Below are positions 9,771 to 19,284 of a DNA stretch of 64,000 bases, piece after piece. The notes beneath the pieces are model-generated. The model saw only the letters and a list, made by a program, of their open reading frames with translations. It ran no database searches and was not told the DNA's origin. Origin of the DNA: Dyadobacter diqingensis (GTDB lineage Bacteria > Bacteroidota > Bacteroidia > Cytophagales > Spirosomataceae). Position numbers and translations under genes: made by a program. The stretch spans positions 558,001 to 622,000 of the forward strand of contig NZ_JAMXKF010000003.1 of assembly GCF_024220585.1 (NCBI RefSeq), in the 5' to 3' direction. Positions within the stretch are counted from its first letter, which is position 1. Every line of letters begins with the position of its first letter.

Positions 9771-10628
9771 TCAAACTGTATCCACAAATGTCTTTTCGAC
9801 CCGGTTGAAAATGAGAATACTGAAGAATAAATTGAGCATTGTAAACACGACAGAATATCCCAGGACGGAGCAGGAAAAATAGCCATGGCCGGTGAAACCG
9901 TATTTGAAGGCTTCAATAATAATCGCGACGGGATTTAAAAATAATAACCACTGGTATTTTTCGCTGACGATTTGCAGCGGATACACAACCGGCGTTGCGT
10001 ACATGAGCAATTGTATCCCAAACTGGATTAAGAAGCGTAGATCGCGGTATTTCGTCGTTAGGGAGGAGATCAAGATTCCATAACTAAAACCAAGGCCTGA
10101 CATCACCAGAATATATACGGGAAATAGGAAAAGGGTGTTATTGGGATGGGTTGATACATTGTCATCGTCAAATAGAAAATAGAGCCAAACCAGCAAAAAG
10201 AGCGCGAATTGGATAAAAAATTTGATGAGACCGGAAATAACGAGCGAAATGGGTACGGCGAGTCTGGGGAAATATACTTTCCCAAAAAGATTCTGATTGG
10301 TGATAAATGTTTCGGAAGTCTTGATGAGCGATTCCTGAAAGTAATTCCAGATGGTAATGCCGGCAAGGTAAAACAGAATCTTCGGTAAGCCTCCTGTCGA
10401 CAGGTTAGCAATTTTTCCAAAAACGATGATGTACATCGTGGTTGTCAGGATGGGTTGGATAAAAAACCATAGCGGTCCCAGAATCGTCTGTTTGTAGGTG
10501 GCGGTGAGATCGCGGCGGACAAATAAGAGGACGAGATCCCGGTATTGCCATAGTTCGCGCCAGTTGATTTCAAATAAGCCGGTCGTGGAAATTATTTCCA
10601 TGTCCCATTTTTCCTGTTCGTCATTCAT
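9771..10628 (-). CDS. wzm: Polysaccharide ABC exporter, permease subunit (ABC-2 type)
   Basis: 285 aa with six hydrophobic helices after a soluble N-terminal 45 residues. The coupling segment LVLLFVRRDLTATYKQTILG and then PLWFFIQPI are highly typical of Wzm/KpsM permeases. It forms the membrane channel for the ATPase encoded next. It overlaps the 3' end of the upstream glycosyltransferase gene by 8 bases, and 86 bases separate it from wzt, one of the larger gaps in the operon. Confidence 0.92.
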   Translation of the reverse strand: MNDEQEKWDMEIISTTGLFEINWRELWQYRDLVLLFVRRDLTATYKQTILGPLWFFIQPILTTTMYIIVFGKIANLSTGGLPKILFYLAGITIWNYFQESLIKTSETFITNQNLFGKVYFPRLAVPISLVISGLIKFFIQFALFLLVWLYFLFDDDNVSTHPNNTLFLFPVYILVMSGLGFSYGILISSLTTKYRDLRFLIQFGIQLLMYATPVVYPLQIVSEKYQWLLFLNPVAIIIEAFKYGFTGHGYFSCSVLGYSVVFTMLNLFFSILIFNRVEKTFVDTV

Positions 10629-11850
10629 TGATCATACCGTTTTGGGATAACCAGGTCTTTAAGATGGCTGCCTGGTGTTTCGTCGTGTGCGTGTTATCGT
10701 ACCATTTTTTTGCGTTTACAGCGATTCTGAGTTGATCTTGCGGGTTATTGTAAAGTGTTATAATCCGGTCAACAATTGCAGGGAATGAATTTTCCAGCAG
10801 ACAGTTTTCCTGATGAACCAGACCGTCAATTCCGATCACAGAGGCTCGGTGTGCAACCAGTATTTGTCCATGATTCAGGGCGACAGCATAGCGGGTCCGA
10901 CTTCCTGTCGGTTGGTCATAGGGTACAATATGGATGTCAAGCGGGCGTAAAACCGAACTGAGATCAGCTACATAACCCGTACAAATGATATTGGGTTGAT
11001 CAAGCAGCCAGTTCAGCTCCCGATTATTTTTATCCGGATGACCAACGATCACACATTCAAAATTGATCTTATTTTGAAGATGCGGAATAATGTGTATAAG
11101 CAAATTTTTAAGTCCGATCCGGTTTGCTGTCGACTGTGGAGAGCCGAAATGAACTATTCTTATCGGTTGATTAGCAGCCGGATTTTGAGGAAATGCGACC
11201 GGCATAATCGGGTATAGGGTCGGGATATATAATGTGGACGATTTTTTGTTGATGGTTAACATTTCATCTAATTCATTTATTGCCCCTCCAACGATGTAAT
11301 TTCCTTTTCTTTTGATCGCGTCTTTTTGAATCCATTGCGAAAGAAATGCCCGGATGCGATCTTTCCGGAGTTGTCTTCTGATGAGGATCAGTTTCCATAA
11401 GAAATCGTGGTGGCTGTAAATTATTTTTCCTTTGAAACGGTGTAAAAGACTGACCAACAAAAAAGGTTGAAGATGTTCTGCCCAAATAATATCCGGCTTG
11501 ATATCATTTACGATGTTTTGAATTGCTGAAAGGTTTCTTTGGGTAATGGAATGAAATAGCAAAGCGTAAATGGAAAATCTTCCGGGTTTGAAAAAAACCT
11601 TCAACACCGATTTGTAAAACGATGCCGGTGTTGATACGGGTGAGAAGTCAGCATGAATCACGATGAGCCGCCTGTCATCTAAATCGGGAATTTCTATTTT
11701 GGCAGATTCAGCAGAAGGGAAACAAACGATGTAAACACACAAGGTTTCAATCTCATTTAACAGAGCCAGATGACTCGTTTTAAATGAAGATGCTCCGGAA
11801 TGATTAAAACTAAAAGGAGACCCATCCGAGATAAAGAGAACTTTTTGCAT
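10621..11850 (-). CDS. Glycosyltransferase, group 1 type
   Basis: 409 aa. The N-terminal half begins QKVLFISDGSPFSFNHSGAS, with the glycine-rich first loop of GT-B enzymes. The C-terminal half contains IRIVHFGSPQSTANRIGLKN, IVGHPDK and a late segment DIHIVPYDQPTGSRTRYAVA, where the donor-binding helix should be. The E-x7-E motif of GT4 is not preserved, so it is a divergent member. It is placed before the ABC exporter genes and 28 bases after the SDR gene. It may attach the nonulosonic acid or another dedicated sugar, but the donor cannot be read. Confidence 0.7.
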   Translation of the reverse strand: MQKVLFISDGSPFSFNHSGASSFKTSHLALLNEIETLCVYIVCFPSAESAKIEIPDLDDRRLIVIHADFSPVSTPASFYKSVLKVFFKPGRFSIYALLFHSITQRNLSAIQNIVNDIKPDIIWAEHLQPFLLVSLLHRFKGKIIYSHHDFLWKLILIRRQLRKDRIRAFLSQWIQKDAIKRKGNYIVGGAINELDEMLTINKKSSTLYIPTLYPIMPVAFPQNPAANQPIRIVHFGSPQSTANRIGLKNLLIHIIPHLQNKINFECVIVGHPDKNNRELNWLLDQPNIICTGYVADLSSVLRPLDIHIVPYDQPTGSRTRYAVALNHGQILVAHRASVIGIDGLVHQENCLLENSFPAIVDRIITLYNNPQDQLRIAVNAKKWYDNTHTTKHQAAILKTWLSQNGMINE

Positions 11851-11878
11851 CGTTTTTACACATTAAATGATGGCGATT

Positions 11879-12718
11879 TTACCAGGCCGTCCATCCGCCG
11901 TCGACAGATAGCAGGGAGCCTGTCATATAACTGGAGGCGTCGGAGGCCAGAAAAGTAAATGGGCCGGTTAGCTCATCCCGGTCACACATCCTGCCCATCG
12001 GAGATAACCGTGCGAAGTTTTCAAGAAAGGGTGTTTCATGGTTATTAAAGATCGCATGGGGAACGATGGCATTACAACGAATACCTTCACGGGCATAAAA
12101 CGTGGCGACGTAGCGGGTGAAATTTGGGATAAATGATTTGGACGCTACGTAATCGACCGGTTTGAATTGTTGCTGACCGTCTCCGAAATTATAGAGCGTC
12201 TGATTTGGGGCTACAAGGGAATAAGTTGAGGCGACATTGATGATGTTGCCTGCATTTTGTCTGAGCATTTGGCGACAAACCTGCTGGGTTATCTGTATTG
12301 TCCCAATCAGGTTTACGTCGACTGAGTTTCGTAGTGATGCAATCGGATAGTTTTCAAAACGTGCGTTATGTTTACCTGCGGATTGTTCCGCATCAAATTT
12401 GGCGTCAATAGCGGCATTGTTTATCAATACGTCCAGACGGCCAAACTTCTGTACCGCAGCATTTACGGTATTGGCGCAACTTATTTCGCTGGTGATATCC
12501 AGTGTTTGGAAGAGAAACTGTTTTTCAGGAAAGCGAGCCGAAACGACATTTTCGACTTCGGGACGTTTATTTGTATCAATATCGGCCAGGATTATATACG
12601 CACCCTGATCAAGAAACGAGATTGAAACGGTCTGCCCGATCAGGCCATAGGCACCTGTGATCAAAATTACTTTTCCGGCAATGGAAAGCGAGGCGTGTGT
12701 GTGATAAGGCTGCTGCAT
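11879..12718 (-). CDS. SDR-family oxidoreductase, probable sugar-modifying enzyme of the nonulosonate set
   Basis: 279 aa from the ATG at 12718. This start sits one base after the stop of the upstream gene; an earlier ATG (12754) would overlap that gene by 35 bases. The cofactor loop TGAYGLIG is at residues 21-28, the NNAA motif near 100, and the catalytic Y190-x3-K194 in DYVASK. The C-terminal GWTAW follows the usual SDR dimer segment SVDGG. It lies directly after NeuB, NeuA and a Gfo/Idh/MocA gene. SDR proteins of the PtmA type occur in legionaminate-type loci, which is the likeliest comparison; the substrate is inferred. Confidence 0.8.
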   Translation of the reverse strand: MQQPYHTHASLSIAGKVILITGAYGLIGQTVSISFLDQGAYIILADIDTNKRPEVENVVSARFPEKQFLFQTLDITSEISCANTVNAAVQKFGRLDVLINNAAIDAKFDAEQSAGKHNARFENYPIASLRNSVDVNLIGTIQITQQVCRQMLRQNAGNIINVASTYSLVAPNQTLYNFGDGQQQFKPVDYVASKSFIPNFTRYVATFYAREGIRCNAIVPHAIFNNHETPFLENFARLSPMGRMCDRDELTGPFTFLASDASSYMTGSLLSVDGGWTAW

Positions 12719-12719
12719 A

Positions 12720-13685
12720 CTATTGGCAAATGGTGATGATTCGTTCAGATTCATTCAGATATTGCAGAGAGGTTTCGTGAAAACATCCTTCGTTAATGCG
12801 GTTGAAGAAATCAGACGTCTGTGATTCATACAGCTGATTTCGATGGAAATCCGGGACTTTTCTTTGGCTGATAGAACCGTCGATATGGCAGATAACCAGT
12901 TCAGATTTAAGATAATCGACTTCCATGGAGCCCCGCTCAAACACGAAACGATACCAGCGGCGTGGAATTCGTTCATGAAAATTCATATGGCAGTGAGCTG
13001 TAATGCCATTTTCGTAGACAATCGAAATATCTGCCGCTGATTCCACATCGATTTCCAGCGGAGAAGAATAGCTTTTAAGTGTATTCCATTTTTTTACCAG
13101 GCTTCCGGAAAGCCAGTTTATCAGATCAAGGTCATGACTGAATGTAAGGGCAGCACCTCCGCCGAGATCCTTTCGGGCTGCATAAGATTTTCTGTAATCT
13201 TCCCAGGGATGCCAGTCCGGTAAATATTCTCCCCAATAACATTGCATACTGAGCAGAGAACCCATTTTGCTCGTTTCGACATATGTTTTTACCGTTTGAA
13301 ATAGGGGATGATATCGCAGCATGTAGGCGACCTGGACGCAGATATTATTGTTTAGAACTGCATTTTTCAATTTTTGTATTCCTGTCAATGTATGAGACAA
13401 GGGTTTTTCTATCAAGACATAAATACCCTGTCCAGCACAAAATATCGCCTGTTCCATATGTTGTGAAGTGGGTGTACAGATTATCGCAGCCACTGGTTTT
13501 ATTTCCTGGATTTTGTCAATGCTGGTGAAAATTTTAACTGAGCCCGAAGGCACATTTCGCAGGGGCAAATTCCTTTGCCGGTATACCCAGAGGTTGGTGT
13601 AACCCAGATTTTGCAGTACCTGGATATGCCGTTCGCCGATGGAACCGGCTCCCATAATCATGATCGGGTCGTTGTTTTTTATCAT
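12720..13685 (-). CDS. Gfo/Idh/MocA-family oxidoreductase
   Basis: 321 aa from the ATG at 13685, chosen because it makes a 4-base ATGA overlap with the end of the cytidylyltransferase gene; an ATG six codons earlier also exists. The N-terminal Rossmann domain begins IMIMGAGSIGERH, and the family motif EKP occurs near residue 94 in VLIEKPLSH. The C-terminal half has GGGAALTFSHDLDLINWL, the substrate-binding strand and helix of the family. It should oxidise or reduce a nucleotide-linked or free sugar with NAD(P). Context suggests a step in making the nonulosonic acid or its precursor. Confidence 0.85.
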   Translation of the reverse strand: MIKNNDPIMIMGAGSIGERHIQVLQNLGYTNLWVYRQRNLPLRNVPSGSVKIFTSIDKIQEIKPVAAIICTPTSQHMEQAIFCAGQGIYVLIEKPLSHTLTGIQKLKNAVLNNNICVQVAYMLRYHPLFQTVKTYVETSKMGSLLSMQCYWGEYLPDWHPWEDYRKSYAARKDLGGGAALTFSHDLDLINWLSGSLVKKWNTLKSYSSPLEIDVESAADISIVYENGITAHCHMNFHERIPRRWYRFVFERGSMEVDYLKSELVICHIDGSISQRKVPDFHRNQLYESQTSDFFNRINEGCFHETSLQYLNESERIITICQ

Positions 13686-14410
13686 GGCAGAAATTTGATA
13701 CAATCATACTTTCTTATCATTTCCTCTGCCCGGTTGAAATTATCAAGGTCATCAATGTCCAGCGCAAATTTTTGTTCGATGAGATAGGGCAGGATGGTAT
13801 TGCCTGACATTGATTTTTGTTCCCGAATGACACGGGTTCTGATGACATCCAGCGTGCCGGTTTGCCAATAGATCTCCGGTAAATTTTGCCGTGGTTGATT
13901 GTACGGTTCTGAAATCACATCCAGATGTAGCAACGGTTTCATAGGTTGATCCTGATCCTCGACAATCCACATTTTAAAAGGGTTATTGAAGGCGGTTGTA
14001 ACAACGCGAAGACTGTCTGCACCGGAATTGCGCAGTTTTGTAATACAATTTTCAATGTCATTGTTAAAACGGGCAGGAGAGGTTGGCCGAAGCTGGACCA
14101 CCAGATCGGGAATATAATTTTTATGTTTTTCCAGCCATTCCAACGCATGGCGGAAAACTTCCAGATCCGTACTCATATCCTGCGCATATTCAGTCGGACG
14201 CATGAAGGGAACCTCTGCGCCATAACTTTTGGCTATTTCAGCAATCCGCTCAGAATCGGTCGAGACAATGACGCGGGAAATAAGCGGGCAATCCAATGCC
14301 GCCTTGATGCTGTACGCAATCAGCGGGTGGCCGGCCAATAATCTTATGTTTTTATCGGGAAGGCCTTTGCTGCCTCCGCGGGCTGGGATAATCGCTAAAA
14401 CGTCTTCCAA
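13682..14410 (-). CDS. neuA: CMP-nonulosonate cytidylyltransferase (NeuA family)
   Basis: 242 aa. The activating loop AIIPARGGSKGLPDKN lies at 6-21, with R11-G-G-S-K-G16 as the CTP-binding motif. LRPTSPAR (about 106-113) and IYWQTGTLDV match acylneuraminate cytidylyltransferases. The product is a CMP-activated nonulosonic acid (sialic-, legionaminic- or related type) used as glycosyl donor. The protein lacks the extra C-terminal SGNH domain found in some NeuA enzymes. It overlaps neuB by 16 bases and the oxidoreductase by 4, so the four genes are probably co-translated. Confidence 0.9.
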   Translation of the reverse strand: MEDVLAIIPARGGSKGLPDKNIRLLAGHPLIAYSIKAALDCPLISRVIVSTDSERIAEIAKSYGAEVPFMRPTEYAQDMSTDLEVFRHALEWLEKHKNYIPDLVVQLRPTSPARFNNDIENCITKLRNSGADSLRVVTTAFNNPFKMWIVEDQDQPMKPLLHLDVISEPYNQPRQNLPEIYWQTGTLDVIRTRVIREQKSMSGNTILPYLIEQKFALDIDDLDNFNRAEEMIRKYDCIKFLP

Positions 14411-15288
14411 AGTGTCTGATGTTTTAGTTTATCCAGTTGCGGCTTTTCAATGTCAAGAATATCCTTTTCTTTGAAATTTAATGCCTCATACGTATGATGC
14501 AGGTCTCTGACGAGTTTTTGGAGCCCGGGTACTTCCAGTGAGGCCGCATGATCTGTGCCTTTCCAGCTCCGGTCTTTTGTAAAATGACGTTCAATCCATT
14601 TTGCGCCCAGCGTGAAGGCTGCTATATCTACCGCGATACCCAAATGATGACCTGAAAAACCAATTTCTTTCACCCTGTTTTCAAAATGGCTCATTAATTT
14701 TTTGATTTCCAGTAAACAGACATCTGAGAAAGGAACAGGATAACCGGAGGTACAGCTGTACAAAACCAGCCGTGATCGGGCCTGATTTTCAGTTTCAAAA
14801 AAGTTGATGATATTCTCAATTTCTTTCCAGGTAGTCATGCCCACAGAAAGATGAACAGGCTCGTGATAGCTGTCACGGAGCAGTTTGAGCATGTCGAAAT
14901 TGCAATTGCTGGCCGCAGGGACTTTGATAAAATCAGGATTCAGGCTTATTATTTCCTGTGCGGAAGTGACGTCCCAGACCGAGCAGGCATAACTGATTCC
15001 AATGGATTCGGCATATTGTTTCAGTTCCCAATGCTGCCGGATCGTGAATTCAAGCCTTTCCCTATGGGCACCATAAGTGCTGCCATACGCATGATAAAGA
15101 ACCGGATGCGGTGCGTTGAATTGCTCGTCGGTCAGTAACTCCCTCGGATTTCTTTTCTGAAATTTTACATAATCGGCTTTACAATCTCTTGCCAGACTGA
15201 TCAGCTCTTTGGCGGTGTCCATACTTCCCATATGGTTGCAGCCAATCTCCGCGACGATTTTTGGTCGTTGATATTGAACATAATTCAT
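14395..15288 (-). CDS. neuB: Nonulosonic acid synthase (NeuB family), short form without the C-terminal SAF domain
   Basis: 297 aa. The TIM-barrel domain has VAEIGCNHMGSM at 12-23, VKFQKR (about 41-46), KVPAASNCN and GFSGHH. These are all signatures of NeuB, which condenses phosphoenolpyruvate with an N-acylated hexosamine-type substrate. HFTKDRSWKGTDHAASLEV near 235-253 is also typical. NeuB proteins usually run to about 340-350 residues with an antifreeze-like (SAF) domain at the end. Here the chain stops right after the barrel in a short charged tail, so that domain is absent. No hydrolysing UDP-GlcNAc 2-epimerase (NeuC) gene is seen in the window. Confidence 0.9.
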   Translation of the reverse strand: MNYVQYQRPKIVAEIGCNHMGSMDTAKELISLARDCKADYVKFQKRNPRELLTDEQFNAPHPVLYHAYGSTYGAHRERLEFTIRQHWELKQYAESIGISYACSVWDVTSAQEIISLNPDFIKVPAASNCNFDMLKLLRDSYHEPVHLSVGMTTWKEIENIINFFETENQARSRLVLYSCTSGYPVPFSDVCLLEIKKLMSHFENRVKEIGFSGHHLGIAVDIAAFTLGAKWIERHFTKDRSWKGTDHAASLEVPGLQKLVRDLHHTYEALNFKEKDILDIEKPQLDKLKHQTLWKTF

Positions 15289-15312
15289 AGTGCGTGTGTG
15301 TCATGGTTATTT

Positions 15313-17739
15313 TTATTTATGGTTTACGCTGAGCCTGTTTTTAATTTTTGCCAATGTTCCTTCTTTCTTCAAATCTGCGTTCATGTAAGCATAATCATAT
15401 CGGTAATAGCCATATTCGCTACCATGATGAGAAGCGTTGGTAACCGGATCATACAATGCGTCGGGGGAAAAATCATTGACGATCATCTGTATTTTACTGA
15501 TTTCGTAATCTTTTGCCAGTTGGGAAGCAAGCTTATGAGAATCCTGATTGGAATACAACCAGCGTAAAATGAATATAACCATATGGCTGCTTGTCAACAA
15601 CGGAATGTTATCTGAGACTAATCCAACAGGCGCGGTATCCAGGATAATGTAGTCGTAATTTGAACGACAAAACGATAACAGTTCCTGAAACTGATTTCCT
15701 TGTAAAAGCTCCGCAGGATTGAATGGGGCAGGTCCTGCTGCGATATAATCCAGGTTTTGTATGGTCGAGGATTTGACCGGTAGGGCTGACCCAGGTTTTT
15801 GGAGATACGTACTTAGTCCATCCCGGTTCATATCCTCAAAAAAATGATGCAATTGGGATTTCCGTAAATCACAGCTGATGACAATAACCCTTTTGCCGAT
15901 TTTGGTAAGGGACAAAGCCAGGTTAACCGACACAAAAGTTTTACCTTCTCCAGAGGTTTCCGAGGTAATTAAAATTTGTTTTCCTTTTTCAGGATGAAGG
16001 TTTTCATCGGTTTTTAAAAAGCTGATTTTGGTACGTATTGCGCTTATTGACTCGGTGAAAATGGTATTACCGGCAAGGAATTTACTTAACTCCCGGATAT
16101 TATCCTGGTCTGCCTTTGAATCGAAATGGTGAATAAGACCTAAAAGGCTGATAACGCCAGATTTTTCAATGAGCTCAATTCTGACAAATTTTGTATTGAA
16201 GTAACGCACCAGAAAGATTAAGGAAAGACCTGTCAGAACGCCCAGAAAAATAGATAAAGTAATGCTCTGCGCAGGTTTTGGTAAAACTTTATCTACTTCC
16301 ATAAGCGTAATGACCTTAAAAGATGGAAGCATGCCGGCCCGTACAATCGAGGATTCAATTTCTTTATTCAACAATAACGAATAGATATTTTTATTAACCT
16401 CGAAGTTGCTCTGGAGATAAATGTAGTTTTTCTCAAGTGCCGGAATCTGATTAAACCGCTTTTTCAGGGATTGGATGTTGGAATCCAGTATTTTAGTAAC
16501 GGCAGTATTTTTTTGTTTTTGCAGCGATATGTTGTCCAGAATCTGTCTGCGATATCTTCCAAGTTCTTCGTCCAGATTTTTAACTGCCGGAGCGCTAGCA
16601 CTGTATTTGACCAGTAGTTCTTTTCGTCTGGAAATTAACACATTGAATTGTTCCAGTAACCCGACAAGCACAGCATCCGTAGTTCCGTCCAACCCAACTG
16701 AAAGGTAGTTTACAGGCTCAAACGTGGCCCCCAGATTATTTTCCAGCATGGTGATATAAGCCTTCTGAATCTCGGATTCATTCTTACGCTGCTCGGCTTC
16801 CCGGGCTTTCCCGGATATTTCAGTAGCTGATGCGTCGATATCCAGCACCGTATTTTTCTGCTTAAAAACTTCCAGCGCACGGGCGGCTTCTTTCAAAGCG
16901 GTAGCATATATTTTTACCTGTTCCTCAATAAACCTGAGCGTCAAATCAGAGGAACGTTGTTTTTGTTTAAGATCATGTTCCTGATATGATTCCAGCAGTT
17001 TCTCTAAAAAATCTTTGGCAAATGGCCGGTTATGATGTTTGAAAGAAAGCGTAAGCACGGGCATTTCTTCTTCAACTTCCTTTACTTCAATGTGTTTGAT
17101 GAAGTCCCGGGCCAGCATCGATGGATTGTTAAAGACAAACTTAAAGGCATAGTCATCCGCGATATTTATTTGTTCAACAACAAAAGACAAACCCGGGACT
17201 GTAAAAGTGGAACCCTGGATCAGTGCTGTTGCTTTTTTTAAACGGGCAGACTGGTAGGAGATCTGGCGTGTTTTATCAATTAAAAAAGAGCCATTTTCGA
17301 AAGTGGCCGGATCAAAATCAAGCACTCTAAGGTGCAGCGGTTTAACGGGATACAGATCGATCTCGCGAAAATCTTTGAGCCTGTAAAAAGTAAAAGGATT
17401 ATCAAGTTTTATCAGGGCATTTTCGACAACCTCCTGCGATCGAATATTATACTTTTCGGTAAGATAATCGGAACTGCCGTTATTAATGAGGAAGGTCGGT
17501 TTGGCGCTTGAAATTTCATCCAGCTCCGACTGCCGCTCTGAATATTTCAGGTTTGTGGTGGCAATGTATTCCGGCGTGATAAGTTTCAGGTATAGAAAAC
17601 ACAGCACTCCGAAAAATAATAGTGATCCGGCCAGCCAGTACCAGCGGCTGCGAATCACCTTGAAAACCTTTTGGAAATCGAGGGAATCAGAGTGATTAAG
17701 AAATTCTTCAAAAAAAGCACTGTCATTCCCTTTGTTCAT
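15313..17739 (-). CDS. wzc: Polysaccharide co-polymerase with tyrosine autokinase domain (Wzc type)
   Basis: 808 aa. The order is a Wzz domain with membrane helices at about 34-53 and 491-511, a long coiled periplasmic part (250-460), then a cytoplasmic BY-kinase. The kinase has Walker A SGEGKT (596-601), Walker A' ISCDLRK (621-627) and Walker B YIILDTAP (697-704). The tail has a tyrosine cluster (Y776, 778, 779, 781, 783, 785), the usual autophosphorylation sites. It controls chain length and export together with the Wza-type protein and is dephosphorylated by the PHP phosphatase encoded 6 bases upstream. This is a complete single-chain form, as in proteobacteria, rather than the split Gram-positive pair. 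Confidence 0.95.
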   Translation of the reverse strand: MNKGNDSAFFEEFLNHSDSLDFQKVFKVIRSRWYWLAGSLLFFGVLCFLYLKLITPEYIATTNLKYSERQSELDEISSAKPTFLINNGSSDYLTEKYNIRSQEVVENALIKLDNPFTFYRLKDFREIDLYPVKPLHLRVLDFDPATFENGSFLIDKTRQISYQSARLKKATALIQGSTFTVPGLSFVVEQINIADDYAFKFVFNNPSMLARDFIKHIEVKEVEEEMPVLTLSFKHHNRPFAKDFLEKLLESYQEHDLKQKQRSSDLTLRFIEEQVKIYATALKEAARALEVFKQKNTVLDIDASATEISGKAREAEQRKNESEIQKAYITMLENNLGATFEPVNYLSVGLDGTTDAVLVGLLEQFNVLISRRKELLVKYSASAPAVKNLDEELGRYRRQILDNISLQKQKNTAVTKILDSNIQSLKKRFNQIPALEKNYIYLQSNFEVNKNIYSLLLNKEIESSIVRAGMLPSFKVITLMEVDKVLPKPAQSITLSIFLGVLTGLSLIFLVRYFNTKFVRIELIEKSGVISLLGLIHHFDSKADQDNIRELSKFLAGNTIFTESISAIRTKISFLKTDENLHPEKGKQILITSETSGEGKTFVSVNLALSLTKIGKRVIVISCDLRKSQLHHFFEDMNRDGLSTYLQKPGSALPVKSSTIQNLDYIAAGPAPFNPAELLQGNQFQELLSFCRSNYDYIILDTAPVGLVSDNIPLLTSSHMVIFILRWLYSNQDSHKLASQLAKDYEISKIQMIVNDFSPDALYDPVTNASHHGSEYGYYRYDYAYMNADLKKEGTLAKIKNRLSVNHK

Positions 17740-17745
17740 GCTGTG

Positions 17746-18483
17746 TCAGTCAGAATGTAAAGTATGATTCAGTAGTTTGAAATCCCTTAAACTTTCGAAA
17801 TAAGGATTCTCAACAGCCTGTTTTATATACTTATACTGACTAACTCTGTGAAGGTCACTTCCCAGTGCGCCAATCCAGCCTTGCTGAATCAGCCTTTCCG
17901 CCATAATTTGCTCTGTGGGCCCATATGCGCCGCCAATGGAGAGTAAATTTATTTGGAAAATAACACCGAGCTCATAAATCTCGTTGTAACGTTCCGGGTT
18001 ATTATGCCACGCTTTGTATCGTTCCGGATGTGCCACTACGGGCTGATAACCTTTCAAAATCATCTCCTTTAAAATATCTCTGAAATAAACCAGATCGTGA
18101 CGGAGCGACGTTTCAACCAGCACGTAATTGCCTGCCAGTGGGAGAATTTCATCCTTGTCCAGCAATGTCAGGAAATAGTCGTCGGCAAAATATTCAGCGG
18201 CATATTTGATGACAAGGTCAGGATATTGTTCACGGGTGATCTCGGTAAGCCGGAGCCAGGCATTGTGGATAGATTCCTGTGTATTGACGAAAAAATCCAT
18301 CCGGATATGGGGTGTTGCAATGATCTTTCTGATTCCTGCGCGATAATGTGCATCGACAAGAGCCAGGCTGTCATTCAGATTTTGTGCCCCGTCGTCGATG
18401 CCCGGAAGCACATGCATATGAAGGTCACAGCCAAGCGTTTTCAGGATTTCATTATTCTCAGAATCTACAATAGCGGGAATCAT
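17746..18483 (-). CDS. Tyrosine-protein phosphatase, PHP type (CpsB/YwqE family)
   Basis: 245 aa. PHP metal-binding motifs are DLHMHVLPGIDDG at 20-32 (H22, H24), IATPH at 55-59, an EYFADDYF segment, VAHPERY, and LGSDLHR near the end. Together they build a trinuclear metal site. CpsB-type enzymes remove phosphate from the tyrosine cluster of capsule autokinases, matching its place directly before the Wzc-type gene. The start codon overlaps the last base of the exporter gene stop (18483), so the two are coupled. Confidence 0.92.
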   Translation of the reverse strand: MIPAIVDSENNEILKTLGCDLHMHVLPGIDDGAQNLNDSLALVDAHYRAGIRKIIATPHIRMDFFVNTQESIHNAWLRLTEITREQYPDLVIKYAAEYFADDYFLTLLDKDEILPLAGNYVLVETSLRHDLVYFRDILKEMILKGYQPVVAHPERYKAWHNNPERYNEIYELGVIFQINLLSIGGAYGPTEQIMAERLIQQGWIGALGSDLHRVSQYKYIKQAVENPYFESLRDFKLLNHTLHSD

Positions 18484-19241
18484 TATTTGGTAAGATTAAT
18501 CACAAGTAATGCGAGGTTGAGTGCAATCAGCACGGGTTGAAGAAGTATCAGTTTGCGGGATAATTTCACGGAGCGCATGCCTTCTTTTGAGGGCGGGATA
18601 TAAATAATATCGTTGTCATACACAGCAAGGTTCATAATTCTCGGGTCGCCAAGTTGCTGGAAATCGTACTCAATTATTTTCTGTTCCTGACCGTCGCCCC
18701 GGATAATCTGAATTTTTTCTCCTGCTTCATTGAATTTTATTCCGCCTGCTTTTGCCAATACTTCGCCAAGCGATTGCGTCTCTTTATCCAACGCAATAAC
18801 CCCCTGAATGTTACAGGCACCGAGGACTTTCACCCGTAAATTGGTAATTGTTACTTCAAAGATGGGATCGCGTACAATATCTTTGTAACGAAGCGCCAGT
18901 GAATCGGCAAGTCCTGCCCGGGTCAGCCCCGCTACATGAATCTTGCCGATTTCGGGCATATTAATTGTACCGTCTTCGTGTACGCCTGTTTGATAACCGC
19001 CGGTATCAGTACCCGAAGCCCCGGATGTTTTGGCCGGATCGGGGAATAAAGCTGAAAACCAGTTCAGGTTGTTAACCAATAACTTATCCCCTGATTTAAT
19101 CAGGTAAGCACTTTTGAATTGCTGTACCGGATTGTCAGTGAAATTTTCTGATCTGATTTCAGGTAAATTTCTTTGAGATTTACAACCGGACATGATTACC
19201 AGCAACAGCAAAGCTGCGCTGGTAGCGGCCTGAGATTTCAT
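18483..19241 (-). CDS. wza: Outer-membrane polysaccharide export lipoprotein (Wza/OPX family)
   Basis: 252 aa from the ATG at 19241; a GTG four codons earlier is less likely. The lipoprotein signal ends LLLLVIMSGC, so C20 becomes the lipidated residue. A Poly_export domain follows (about 45-150; YLIKSGDKLLV, NMPEIGKIHVAGLT), then an SLBB domain (VLGACNIQGVIALDKE). The C-terminus ends with a hydrophobic helix, where OPX proteins anchor in the inner face or span the outer membrane. Shorter than E. coli Wza (one SLBB, not two), which is common in Bacteroidota. It receives the polymer from the Wzc-type protein. Confidence 0.9.
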   Translation of the reverse strand: MKSQAATSAALLLLVIMSGCKSQRNLPEIRSENFTDNPVQQFKSAYLIKSGDKLLVNNLNWFSALFPDPAKTSGASGTDTGGYQTGVHEDGTINMPEIGKIHVAGLTRAGLADSLALRYKDIVRDPIFEVTITNLRVKVLGACNIQGVIALDKETQSLGEVLAKAGGIKFNEAGEKIQIIRGDGQEQKIIEYDFQQLGDPRIMNLAVYDNDIIYIPPSKEGMRSVKLSRKLILLQPVLIALNLALLVINLTK

Positions 19242-19284
19242 ATTTAAAAGCACCCGAAGGCGTTATAGTGTGTGTTATTTTTAC

